This document shows positions 14,720 to 22,848 of a stretch of 45,013 bases of DNA, one piece after another. Source of the stretch: Nakamurella silvestris (GTDB taxonomy: Bacteria > Actinomycetota > Actinomycetes > Mycobacteriales > Nakamurellaceae). A program made the translations under genes and the position numbers. The notes beneath the pieces are model-generated. The model searched no databases and was not told the origin of the DNA. It worked only from the letters and a program-made list of their open reading frames with translations. The stretch covers positions 1,586-46,598 of the forward strand of contig QXCQ01000220.1 of assembly GCA_003576535.1 (NCBI GenBank), in the 5' to 3' direction. The number at the start of each line of letters is the position of its first letter. Positions within the stretch are counted from its first letter, which is position 1.

Positions 14720-16867
14720 ATGCGATACAAACAGAAGCTTCTTGTGTTAGCGACTATCGCCGGGTTGTTGACCGGTCTGAACCCCGCAAACGCAAGTAAC
14801 GGTCCGCAGGTCGTTCAGACATCAGCTGCCGCAGCTGCAACACCCATATTCGAGGCACGCACAGACGAAGAGCCGAGTGCAGGCTGCGGCCCAGAGACTG
14901 AGCCCGAAACACCAACCCGAATTGTCACCGCGGTCTCCGCCAACGAGAGCGTTGAGAGAGAAACTACGGATCCGCTGATAGAAGAGCCCGACCAGGTCGA
15001 GTCAGAGACGGACCCGGTGTCGGCCGCGCGATGCAATGGCTGGCCGGACCCAGACGACGAGGAGGACGTCGCACTGCAGCCCGTAACGGTCCAGCAAATC
15101 CCTGAATCTTCTGAGGACATCATTCCATCCTCTCCGGCTACGGAGTGTGAGACAGATGGAGATCAGGAAGTCTGTTTCCGGCCAGTCACTGACATTCCTA
15201 CGCTTGCAGCGCGTGCACCTTACCTCGCGATTGTTCCACTCTCCGCTCGTGGACCGATGCCCGCCGCCAGCGATCCTTATCACCTCTGCAACAATTCCTC
15301 CACCCTAATCTACGAAGGGTGGAGATTCGAATCGTGCATCACCAGGTCTACCGAGTACTGGCTCCATGAGGGGAGTAAACAAACGGGACATGGTTTCATA
15401 TATGAGTCAACAGTAGTTAAGATCGCCGACAACGGTCTCAGTGCAAATGTACGCCTACGCGTATCGGTCACCGGAGACACTGCGGTGGCGCGTGGGCAGT
15501 GGCGACTACAGGACGGCGCTGCGACATGTGACTACGGCTGCTCGAACAACAGCATCACGCCATATCCATTGAATCTTCGCACCATGAGCGCAGGGTCGCC
15601 AGCGGAATACGTAGTCAATGTACCTCCGGGCGCACTGGCAAACGGCGTAAACAAGTTTAGGATCAGATTCACCTATCGACTTTCTAAGAACGACTACCCA
15701 AGAATTTACGAACGAGTCAACCTTGCATCCGAAGTTCGCTGCGACGATCGAGCAGTCTACAACAAACTTGGATGCATACTTCCCGATTTCACCGGAACCT
15801 ACTTCCCTAACTTTTTCGGTCAAGCACCCAAGGTCGCCGACCATATCCAAGCTGCGTTCGCCACTGGCATGCCCGGCTCGTTCGAATCCGGAGTCAAGCT
15901 GCACCGGTTGCAAGACAGCGTCCTTGCTCAACAAAATGCAGACATCGCCTGCCCCAGCCGAGTATCTCGCCAACCGAAACCATACGATGAAAGCGCCGGC
16001 CAAGCCTGGAGTTGCGATGAGTATCCGATGCGGTCAACCCGAGAGGGTGCTTATACCACCCCTGTCACCGGTACGGACCGACCTGTCCGAACATACCCGA
16101 ACTGTCGCATTCGTCAAGTCCCGGTCGTAACATCCACCCAAAGGAAGGGTGTCAGTGTATGCAACGTCCCTGCGAACGAGAATAGCAGTGCAGGCGGTTA
16201 CCTTTCAAGCTTCTACAACGCTCAGCGCATTCTCCAAGACGAAGGATTCTGGGTCGAGCCTACCGTAGGAACCATGAATCCAACTAGAGCAATCAGCTTC
16301 TACAAACTGGACGACGTAAGCCCGGGTCACCAGTTCTATAACGAGATCACATACATGGTCAACTCGCAGATTATTAGACCAGCTGCAGGGATGCGCCTAT
16401 CTAGGTTTGAAGGGACTCATAGCATCACTCGGGCGCAGGCCGCTCGCTTTCTCTGGCGATCAACACAGGTCAAGAATCGAGACAATTTCGCCTACTGCGA
16501 GTCGCCCTACACGCCGTTCTCTGACGTAGGGACCAGTCACGCCTATTGCGGGTACATAGGTGCCCTCTCTCGGTCAGGCGTCATTAACGGATATAGTGAT
16601 GGAAGTTTCCATCCAAACGATCTTGTGGATCGTCAAGCGATGGCAGCATTTCTCTTCCGAATGAAAGCGCCCGCGGGAACTAGCACCACATGCACAGGCA
16701 CAGTGCGCACATTCACTGACATACCTAAGACACATCAGTTTTGCGCTCAAATTGAGTGGCTTGCTGCTCGGAATGTAATCAAAGGTACAAATGGACTTTT
16801 CAAGGGTAGTGACAAGATTGATCACCAAGCGCTCGCGGCCTTCTTGTACAGGATCCTGAGTATCTAA
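14720..16867 (+). CDS. Secreted NucA/NucB-like nuclease domain protein with C-terminal SLH repeats
   Basis: 715 aa from ATG 14720 (GAGG five bases upstream). Residues 1-26 are a signal peptide ending NPANA. An acidic, low-complexity region follows (~35-170). Residues ~190-380 contain aromatic, Cys-containing beta-rich sequence I cannot assign. Residues ~430-515 match the NucA/NucB DNase pattern: SCDEYPMRSTREGA, then VPANENSSAGGYLSSFYNAQ and RILQDEGFWV. Residues ~530-715 hold about three SLH repeats: FSDVGTSHAYCGYIGALSRS, GVINGYSDGSFHPNDLVDRQ, and FTDIPKTHQFCAQIEWLA with GTNGLFKG. A surface-held extracellular DNase is likely. Codons are much more A/T-ended than in neighbours, suggesting recent transfer. 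Whether the catalytic residues are complete needs alignment. Confidence 0.82.
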   Translation: MRYKQKLLVLATIAGLLTGLNPANASNGPQVVQTSAAAAATPIFEARTDEEPSAGCGPETEPETPTRIVTAVSANESVERETTDPLIEEPDQVESETDPVSAARCNGWPDPDDEEDVALQPVTVQQIPESSEDIIPSSPATECETDGDQEVCFRPVTDIPTLAARAPYLAIVPLSARGPMPAASDPYHLCNNSSTLIYEGWRFESCITRSTEYWLHEGSKQTGHGFIYESTVVKIADNGLSANVRLRVSVTGDTAVARGQWRLQDGAATCDYGCSNNSITPYPLNLRTMSAGSPAEYVVNVPPGALANGVNKFRIRFTYRLSKNDYPRIYERVNLASEVRCDDRAVYNKLGCILPDFTGTYFPNFFGQAPKVADHIQAAFATGMPGSFESGVKLHRLQDSVLAQQNADIACPSRVSRQPKPYDESAGQAWSCDEYPMRSTREGAYTTPVTGTDRPVRTYPNCRIRQVPVVTSTQRKGVSVCNVPANENSSAGGYLSSFYNAQRILQDEGFWVEPTVGTMNPTRAISFYKLDDVSPGHQFYNEITYMVNSQIIRPAAGMRLSRFEGTHSITRAQAARFLWRSTQVKNRDNFAYCESPYTPFSDVGTSHAYCGYIGALSRSGVINGYSDGSFHPNDLVDRQAMAAFLFRMKAPAGTSTTCTGTVRTFTDIPKTHQFCAQIEWLAARNVIKGTNGLFKGSDKIDHQALAAFLYRILSI

Positions 16868-17421
16868 CATTTGGCTCCCAACTGGAGCGTGAGATGTCTA
16901 CCGGGAACCGGGGTGGTCGTTATTTTGAGCACAAGTAGCGACCCCCTGGAACTCTTGCAGAATTGGCTTCTAGAGAATGCCTGTGTTACCTTCGACTACT
17001 GATACCCCAAAGCGATCTGGTTGTGCAGCGTTCCAACGGTCGAACTACGTTATCAGCAGATTATCTCGACTCTAGGCAATCGCCAGCGGGTCGGTTTGGC
17101 CATTCGTGGAGTTTGCTTGGCCAGGCCGTCATAAACTTCGCTTTCAACGTCTGTCCAAGGACATCAGAGCTACATATGTATGACCTCGAACGCAGGCACG
17201 CGACACGCTCCGAGCCTGCACCCATACAGCAGCTCCCGACGGCGGAAGCGGCGCGGCTGCAGGATGGCGCAGAGGTCTTGTCGTTTGGCCGGGCACGGCA
17301 CTGCCCGTCGCCCGTGCCCGCCTCAGGTGTTGAAGAGGTAGATCGGTTCAGCCGGGCGCGGCTGTGCTGGACAGCTCAGGCGTGCAATACTTGGGTAATC
17401 TGGTCAGGAAGGAAGTGCGAG
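16868..17421. other. Intergenic, no confident gene
   Basis: Low-GC at first, then mixed. Frames here show no ribosome-binding site with family-like sequence. The segment near 16890-16960 (CCGGGAACCGGGGTGGTCGT followed by TATTTTGAGCACAAG) has the look of an insertion-sequence end, but I could not find a partner inverted repeat. Confidence 0.3.
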
Positions 17422-17844
17422 TTGACACACCGACATTGGGTTCTAGCTGGTCTCTCTGTGACGGCTCTGCTCGCAGGAGCAAGCATCGGGCTCGGCATGT
17501 CGAGGAGCGATGGAGATCCGGCGATTCCGCGTCATGTCGACTCCTCTCAAGATGCTGACTCCCATCAAGATCTGGATTGTGCCGACCCAGGAATCGAACC
17601 TGAGCCCGCACGAGGGCTCGCGGTCGGGGTTACTGGTGCGCAGACAGTTTTTCGAGAAGTGAACGCCGCGTCAGTAATCCTCGACCCTGATTCCTCAAAC
17701 GAAGCTGGTACCACCTGTGCGGGCGCTCTCCCTGGGCCCCCTGACCGCTCCGATATAGATGTTTTTCAGATTCCAGCACTACGCCAAAGGATTCCCGAGA
17801 CTCAAACCGAGCAGGAGCCGCTCATCTTCAGGCGAGACGAATAG
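17422..17844 (+). CDS. Possible small secreted protein, 140 aa (TTG start)
   Basis: TTG 17422 has GGAAG upstream and opens into a signal-like segment (HWVLAGLSVTALLAGASIGL), then polar, acidic sequence rich in Asp, Ser, Glu and Pro to the C-terminus. The frame extends open upstream, but that part lacks protein-like character. No family is recognised. A tRNA-like fragment on the opposite strand overlaps its middle, which weakens the coding claim. Confidence 0.3.
   Translation: MTHRHWVLAGLSVTALLAGASIGLGMSRSDGDPAIPRHVDSSQDADSHQDLDCADPGIEPEPARGLAVGVTGAQTVFREVNAASVILDPDSSNEAGTTCAGALPGPPDRSDIDVFQIPALRQRIPETQTEQEPLIFRRDE
17580..17620 (-). tRNA. tRNA-like 3' fragment (T-arm and acceptor strand only)
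   Basis: Read on the minus strand, 17603-17587 form a perfect T-arm with loop TTCGATT inside TCAGG...CCTGG, followed by a 7-base acceptor-like strand GTCGGCA. A small GC hairpin (604-617 of 17 kb, GCCC/GGGC) precedes it, like the variable arm of a class II tRNA. No D-arm, anticodon arm or matching 5' acceptor strand is present. Such 3' tRNA pieces are typical scars of integrated elements; coincidence within coding sequence remains possible. Confidence 0.3.
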
Positions 17845-18286
17845 TCGGCAGCACCGTTATGGCCGAGTTGGCTGCATGTTGCCTCGATCCGGGAGCTGCT
17901 GCGATTGGACGCAGGTCCCGCATCAGGGCTTCTTTGGTCGCATCCGTGGCTGGTATTCGCACTGACAGCCACGCTCAGGTGGCAACGAAGCCCGGCCGAG
18001 CAGGCCCACTGATCTGCGTTCGACCAGTTTCGCGCATCAGACTGCCGCGCAATTGGGTCAGACGAGTACCGTACGGAGTTGGGCGTCGAGAGCCGTGTCC
18101 ATTTCGTTAGGCCCATCGTGTCGGAGAAGCTCTCCATCTCGCGAAGAGGTAGGCCGATGACAGCGGGCACCCACCTTCCGAGGCCTACCACTGAAGGATG
18201 AACCTCCCAGGCAGCCAAATGGGCCGGATCCGCTCCAGGATTGCCAGGAAACGTTTCCCGGGATCGAGGCGGGCCGACCTACTTCC
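17845..18286. other. Intergenic, nothing recognised
   Basis: About 440 bp without a convincing reading frame or RNA signature. Sequence composition is mixed, consistent with degraded DNA between mobile-element genes. Confidence 0.4.
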
Positions 18287-18719
18287 TCAAGGCAATGCAT
18301 GAGGCCCGGATCCCCGCCCCAAGGGGCGGGACGGAGAGTCATTGCCAGTTGTCGGCGATGATCCGGCATGCCGCGGCTTGTTCGACTTTTCGTGGAGCAT
18401 GACTGCCTTGATCCATTGGACCGGACTGCCTTTAAAGGCACTCATATCTGACAGTGCCTCACGGATGGTCCCGCCGCTGTCCCGTCGGGCTGCGTACGCG
18501 GTCAACACGCGGCTGAACCGGTCGGCATCGCTCCGGTCGAGTGCGGGACCCATACCGAAGTATCCCCCGGCCTCCACTGGTCTGTCTGTACCCAGGTGAG
18601 CAGCGGGTTTGCGCAGCTGGCTGCGGTTTCGGGGTGCAAATCAGAAGGCGTGACCTTAGGAGGAGTCGGGGCGGGGCTGGAGTTGTGGGAAGACTCCGCA
18701 CCGCCCCCTCAGGAGTACT
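18287..18719 (-). other. Degraded coding sequence downstream of the recombinase pair
   Basis: Two overlapping frames on the minus strand together read like one protein. The first (about 18700-18580) carries PSDLHPETAASCANPLLTWV; the second (from about 18580) carries GGYFGMGPALDRSDADRF, then SRVLTAYAARRDSGGTIREA and SAFKGSPVQWIKAVMLHE. A frameshift near 18580 would join them. The region starts right after the downstream recombinase gene, so it may be a third gene of the same operon that has decayed. No family recognised. Confidence 0.35.
18313..18330. repeat. Perfect GC palindrome, 8-bp arms
   Basis: CCCGCCCC-AA-GGGGCGGG, two 8-base complementary arms around two bases. It lies within the degraded coding region and may be terminator-like or a mobile-element end; no T-run follows. 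Confidence 0.4.
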
Positions 18720-19751
18720 TCACGACAAGAGCTCCATCAGGCGCCGGTTGAGTTCGTCGACGGCCTGCTCGACGAGGTCGAGGTCGGCGTCGACGTTGCG
18801 GAGTTGGGTCACTGCAGCTGCGCGGGCGGCCAACCCGGCTTGGTGGATCTGGGTGTAGTCGGGCCGAGGCGGTACGGGTTCCACCGATTCCGGCTCGTGC
18901 CCGAATGCCGTGGTCTGCTGCTCGACCTCGCTGTCGAGCTGGACGTGGTGGGCCGGAATGGTGCCGGCGAGGTGCCCGGTGGTGAGGGTGATCGCGGTAC
19001 GGGTCGTAGTCGGCCGCAAAGGGAGCGGTAGGGAGCCCCAGCGGTCGATCGGCATGAACACTGGGACAGGCCGAACCAACTGTTCGGGGGCATCGGAGGT
19101 GCAGAGGTGGTCGTCGGCCGGGTCTGTAGGTGTGGTGAGGAGTTCGGTGAGTTTCCAGGCGGCGGCGTACCCCGCGGCCGCGTTGAGGATGATCTGCCAG
19201 CGCCGCCACACGCACGGCGGGCACACAGCCGGGTCATCCATTGTTTCCAGGCGGGCTATCCGTCCCGGTGCCAGGTCGAGCTCCACGGCGCCGTCGATGA
19301 TCCGTATGCGGTCGGTGGTCAGGCCGACGAGTTGAGCGAGAGACAGTCCGGCCTGGTAGCGCAGGGTCAGCAGCAGCGCGTCGCGGCGGCCGAACATCCC
19401 CGCCGTCCACCCCGACGTGGAAAGTCGGCGGATCGCTTGGGCAGCCACTGCCGGGTCAACCGCCGGCGGTTGGCTTGCGGGTGGGGTGCGGATCAGGTGC
19501 CGCACCGCCTCATCCTTTCCGGGTTCGGGGTACCCGTGTAGGCGATGGGTGGCGTTGATCGCGGTGACCCGGCGCCGCCACGTCGCCACCGCAGCGGGCA
19601 TCTCCCGCAGAAACTGGGCCACAGTGTCGGCCGTGGCGGGTAGCGGTGCGTGGTTGGCGGCGTGGCACCAGGTGGTGAACAGGTCCCAGTCCGCCCGGTA
19701 TGCCATCTGCGTCGACCGCGACACCGGGCGGTCGCTGTCCCGGGTGGTCAC
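18720..19751 (-). CDS. Tyrosine-recombinase-like protein lacking catalytic residues
   Basis: 343 aa from GTG 19751, which overlaps the stop of the upstream integrase gene as GTGA (19748-19751). A core-binding (SAM-like) domain spans ~10-95: STQMAYRADWDLFTTWCHAA, then VAQFLREMPAAVATWRRRVT. The catalytic-domain start is recognisable (RRDALLLTLRYQAGLSLAQL then VGLTTDRI), but the catalytic Arg seen in the partner's AFRESELVGL is Ser here. No HxxR, no GH(R) box and no terminal Tyr segment follow. A C-P-P-C-x-W-R-R-W motif parallels the partner's C-A-P-C-x-W-V-R-W, indicating duplication from a common ancestor. The C-terminal ~40 residues are helical and charged. Likely an accessory DNA-binding or architectural subunit; that role is inferred. 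Confidence 0.75.
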   Translation of the reverse strand: MTTRDSDRPVSRSTQMAYRADWDLFTTWCHAANHAPLPATADTVAQFLREMPAAVATWRRRVTAINATHRLHGYPEPGKDEAVRHLIRTPPASQPPAVDPAVAAQAIRRLSTSGWTAGMFGRRDALLLTLRYQAGLSLAQLVGLTTDRIRIIDGAVELDLAPGRIARLETMDDPAVCPPCVWRRWQIILNAAAGYAAAWKLTELLTTPTDPADDHLCTSDAPEQLVRPVPVFMPIDRWGSLPLPLRPTTTRTAITLTTGHLAGTIPAHHVQLDSEVEQQTTAFGHEPESVEPVPPRPDYTQIHQAGLAARAAAVTQLRNVDADLDLVEQAVDELNRRLMELLS

Positions 19752-21025
19752 TTTTTGTCCGGGAGGCGCAGGACGGCGTTGCCGACGATCGGCCGGTCCC
19801 GCCGGTAGATCTCCACCGTGGCGGCGTTGCGGTGCCCGGTCTGCCGCATGATCTCGTCCGGCCTGGCGCCGGCCGCCATCGCGTCGGTGACGAACCCGGC
19901 CCGCAACGAGTGCCCACCCAGCCGTGAGACGATCGCCGGGTCCAGACCGGCCTTTGCGGCTTCGGCTCGGACGGTGCCGCGGACCCGTTCCCGGTGCAGG
20001 CGCCGCCCGGCGAGCCACCCCGCCGGGGTGAACGGGCGGAACACCGCCCGCCCCGGCGACAACACCCTCTTCTCCGCCTGCGGCGGCACCGCCGGCCGCT
20101 CTCCCGGTGCCGACGCTCGGTCTCCCCCTCCGGTCTGGTGTGGCCCGGCAGGTTCGGTGCTTTTCGGGTCGGGTGGGTGGCACACATGCCGGGTGGGTAG
20201 GTCCCGGTCGGCACGGAGGACCTGCAGGACCGCGGTGTTACCGCCGGTGTCGTGGGCATCGAGCACCGCCGACCATCGCACCCAGGCGCAGGGGGCGCAG
20301 GTGTCCACATTTTTGCGCCGGTTGATCGCCTTGACCATCCCGGCGCCCTGCTGATCGGTCTTGGACAACCGCACCACCAAGATCAGCCCGTCCTCGTCCA
20401 ACACCACATCCCCCACGTCCAACCCGACGAGTTCGGACTCCCGGAACGCCCCCAAGTACCCGAGTAACACCAATGCGGTGTTCCTGCGTTCGGCCAACTG
20501 GTCGGCAAAGGTGCCGGCGGCGGCGCGTTCCCGGCCGGCGGTGATGATCTGCTGCGCCTCGGCCAACCGCAACGGCCGCACCCGCGACGGTGGGGTCGCC
20601 CGGGTCTTCCGGATACCGGCCAACGTCCGCCGCACCACCTCCGTCCTGCCCGGTGGGTCCACCCCGGCGGCGGTGTGCTGGTTGTTGATCGAGGCCACCC
20701 ACCGGGTCAACGTCGACGCCGCGAACCCGGGTGTGCCGTTCTCCTTCACCACCCTGGCCGTCTCCACGAGGAACGAAGCCACCACCAACGGGTCCGCCGG
20801 CAACGCCGTGAAGCCGTTCGCCTCGCACCACGCTTGGAACCGGACCCAATCAGCCGCATACGCCGCCTTCGTCGCCTCGGCGACCGAGGCACCCACCGCA
20901 ACGGAAACGGCAGCTAGGGCTCCCTCCGACAACACACCGCGCACCCCCACTACAGGTGACGGGCCCGAACCAGCCAGCCCTGGTGCCCCGACCTGCTCCG
21001 CCACGACCACTCCCCTACCAATCAC
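19748..21025 (-). CDS. Tyrosine site-specific recombinase/integrase
   Basis: 425 aa from GTG 21025 (GAGG upstream). The frame is open to 21184, but those extra 53 residues are basic, Trp/Cys-rich and unlike the family. Core-binding domain ~35-140: EATKAAYAADWVRFQAWCEA, then RWVASINNQHTAAG. Catalytic domain ~165-420: Arg in GAFRESELVGLDVGD, Lys in VRLSKTDQQGAG, HSLRAGF, TGHRNAATVEIYRRD, with the final Tyr as nucleophile, so the R-K-H-R-H-Y set appears complete. An insert with CAPCAWVRW and a Pro/Gly-rich linker separates the boxes. It is co-transcribed with the inactive paralogue through a 4-bp overlap. A palindromic site lies 27 bp upstream. It probably mobilises the island to its left. Confidence 0.88.
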   Translation of the reverse strand: MIGRGVVVAEQVGAPGLAGSGPSPVVGVRGVLSEGALAAVSVAVGASVAEATKAAYAADWVRFQAWCEANGFTALPADPLVVASFLVETARVVKENGTPGFAASTLTRWVASINNQHTAAGVDPPGRTEVVRRTLAGIRKTRATPPSRVRPLRLAEAQQIITAGRERAAAGTFADQLAERRNTALVLLGYLGAFRESELVGLDVGDVVLDEDGLILVVRLSKTDQQGAGMVKAINRRKNVDTCAPCAWVRWSAVLDAHDTGGNTAVLQVLRADRDLPTRHVCHPPDPKSTEPAGPHQTGGGDRASAPGERPAVPPQAEKRVLSPGRAVFRPFTPAGWLAGRRLHRERVRGTVRAEAAKAGLDPAIVSRLGGHSLRAGFVTDAMAAGARPDEIMRQTGHRNAATVEIYRRDRPIVGNAVLRLPDKK

Positions 21026-21051
21026 ACCTGCCTCAACACACCACCGGATGC

Positions 21052-21072
21052 CGTCACTGTGACGAAACACCA
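21052..21072. repeat. Palindromic site CGTCAC-T-GTGACG plus AAACACCA
   Basis: Second copy of the site at 293-313 (19 of 21 bases identical, same orientation). It lies in the 177-bp gap between the divergent integrase and esterase genes, the usual place for an attachment site or integrase operator. Confidence 0.4.
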
Positions 21073-21202
21073 GTTCACACCGGTACCACCAGTCGAAACC
21101 GGCAGGATCGACCCTACGCGCATGGCGTGCATAATGTTTCCTTACGCACGCCACAAGCCGCGAGTACCAGACCTTCGCACCCACGGCTCCGAACCATCAC
21201 CC

Positions 21203-22120
21203 ATGACCGTCAGCCGCCGCCGGGCACTCGCGATGCTCGCCGGTTCCGCCGCCCTGGCCGCCTGTTCCACGAGCACGGACCGACCCGCCGAGGGCACCGC
21301 GGCCGAAATCCGGTCATCAACGTCGACCGCACCTCCCGCCGGACCCGTCACCTCCGGGTCCAAGATCCAGTACGGCGACGACACGTACCAGTTCGGCGAG
21401 CTGTACCTGCCCACTGGCATCCGTCGGCCCGGGACCGCGGTGATCATCCACGGCGGGTTCTGGCTCTCGGACTACAACGCCTCCCTGGGCACCGACCTCG
21501 CCCAGGACCTGGCCACGCGCGGCTGGGCGGCGTGGAACCTGGAGTACCGCCGCCTCGGGTACACCGGCGGCGGCTGGCCGACGACCTTCCAGGACACCGC
21601 TGCCGGGATCGACCAGTTGGCCGTCATCGCCGGGGCGAACGGCCTGGACCTGACGAAGGTGGTGGCGATCGGGCACTCGGCCGGCGGGCAGCTCGCGGCC
21701 TGGGCGGCAGGCCGAGGCGGATTGCCGGCCGACGCACCCGGAGCCGCGCCGCAGGTCCCGCTGACCGGCGTCATCTCCCAGGCGGGGGTGTTGAACCTGA
21801 CCCGCGCGGCCGAGGAGAACGTCGGCAACGGGGTAGTCACCGAGCTGTTGGGCGGCGAACCGGACGAGCTGCCCGACCGGTACCGGTTGGCCGATCCGAT
21901 CCTGCGGTTGCCCATCGGGGTGCCGGTGCGTGCCCTGCACAGCCGGACCGACGGGAACGTCCCCTTCGAGCAGAGCCGGAGTTATGTCGATGCGGCGGTG
22001 ACGGCCGGGGACGACGCGGTCCTGGTGGAGACGACCGGTGACCATTTTCAGCACATCTCGGTGAAGTCGGCGGCCTGGGCACTGGCGGTCGAGCATCTCG
22101 GCGAGCTGACCGGCCCCTGA
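21203..22120 (+). CDS. Alpha/beta-hydrolase lipoprotein (esterase-like), Tat-type signal
   Basis: 305 aa from ATG 21203. The N-terminus TVSRRRALAMLAGSAALAAC combines a twin-arginine-like RRR, a hydrophobic stretch and a lipobox (LAAC), so a Tat-exported lipoprotein is likely. The mature part is an alpha/beta hydrolase: oxyanion region AVIIHGGFW, nucleophile elbow VVAIGHSAGGQLAAWAA, Asp in ALHSRTDGNVPFEQS, and His in TTGDHFQHIS. This matches BD-FAE/kynurenine-formamidase-type small esterases; the substrate is unknown. It is the first chromosome-like gene to the right of the integrase. An upstream in-frame ATG at 21059 would ruin the signal peptide and is rejected. Confidence 0.85.
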   Translation: MTVSRRRALAMLAGSAALAACSTSTDRPAEGTAAEIRSSTSTAPPAGPVTSGSKIQYGDDTYQFGELYLPTGIRRPGTAVIIHGGFWLSDYNASLGTDLAQDLATRGWAAWNLEYRRLGYTGGGWPTTFQDTAAGIDQLAVIAGANGLDLTKVVAIGHSAGGQLAAWAAGRGGLPADAPGAAPQVPLTGVISQAGVLNLTRAAEENVGNGVVTELLGGEPDELPDRYRLADPILRLPIGVPVRALHSRTDGNVPFEQSRSYVDAAVTAGDDAVLVETTGDHFQHISVKSAAWALAVEHLGELTGP

Positions 22121-22143
22121 TTTCCCCCTCGAGTGGACCGTCA

Positions 22144-22164
22144 CACCCCAGAATTTGGGGGGTG
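22144..22164. terminator. Short GC hairpin after the esterase gene
   Basis: CACCCC (22144-22149) and GGGGTG (22159-22164) pair around AGAATTTGG, 23 bp after the stop codon. The stem is only 6 bp and lacks a T-run, so this is a weak call. Confidence 0.3.
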
Positions 22165-22233
22165 GAGGGCCGCTCGGCGGGGGGACGCGGGGCCGATGTT
22201 CACATCTGCGGGGTTTGGGGCATCACATCCGTC

Positions 22234-22848
22234 ATGCGCGCGTGGGTACCCGCCTCGGCGGCACTTGCTCCGGTCGTGCCGGTGACGGCATGGCTGCTGG
22301 CGCAGCACCAGCAGGAGCCCGGGTACAGCGCGGTACGCCAGACCATCAGCGTGCTCTCCCAGCCCGGGGCCACCGACCGCTGGATCATGACGACCGGGCT
22401 GTTCGTCCTCGGAGCCCTGCAACTGGCCACCGCTGCCGGTCTGACCGAGGCACCGATCGTCGCCCGCATCCTGCTCGGGATCGGCGGGGTCGCCACCTCC
22501 ATGACGGCGGTCTTCCCGCAACCCTCCCGAGCACACATCGTCGCCGCCGGGATCGCCTTCGCCGCCTTCTCCCTGTGGCCCGCCCTGTCCGGGCTGCCCG
22601 ACCGCCGTACCGGCATCCTCGCCACCGTGGTGACGGTGGCGCTGCTGGTCTGGTTCGGCTCGCAGATCCTCGGCGGCGGCCACCTCGGCCTCAGCGAGCG
22701 GGTACTGGCCGCGTTCGAGTCCCTCTGGCCGCTGGCCGTGGTCACCCTGATCTCCGTCACCCGCCCGCTCCCGACCCGGGCCACAGCGGCACCACGGACC
22801 GCCGGCACGGTCACGGGACGAAGCGGTACCCCATGCCCGCCTCGGTGA
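22234..22848 (+). CDS. DUF998-like integral membrane protein
   Basis: 204 aa from ATG 22234, where the first hydrophobic segment begins (AWVPASAALAPVVPVTAWLL); an in-frame start at 22162 adds only Gly-rich sequence. About six membrane segments follow. The segment SAVRQTISVLSQPGATDRWI and the nearby MTTGLFVLGALQLATAAGL match the DUF998 family of small membrane proteins with unknown function. Its 3' end overlaps the 3' end of the convergent kdpE gene by 38 bp. No good ribosome-binding site is visible, so the start is uncertain. Confidence 0.7.
   Translation: MRAWVPASAALAPVVPVTAWLLAQHQQEPGYSAVRQTISVLSQPGATDRWIMTTGLFVLGALQLATAAGLTEAPIVARILLGIGGVATSMTAVFPQPSRAHIVAAGIAFAAFSLWPALSGLPDRRTGILATVVTVALLVWFGSQILGGGHLGLSERVLAAFESLWPLAVVTLISVTRPLPTRATAAPRTAGTVTGRSGTPCPPR

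Noticed and set aside
16890-16960. Insertion-sequence end
   Set aside because: The sequence resembles an IS terminus, but no inverted partner or transposase fragment was found nearby.
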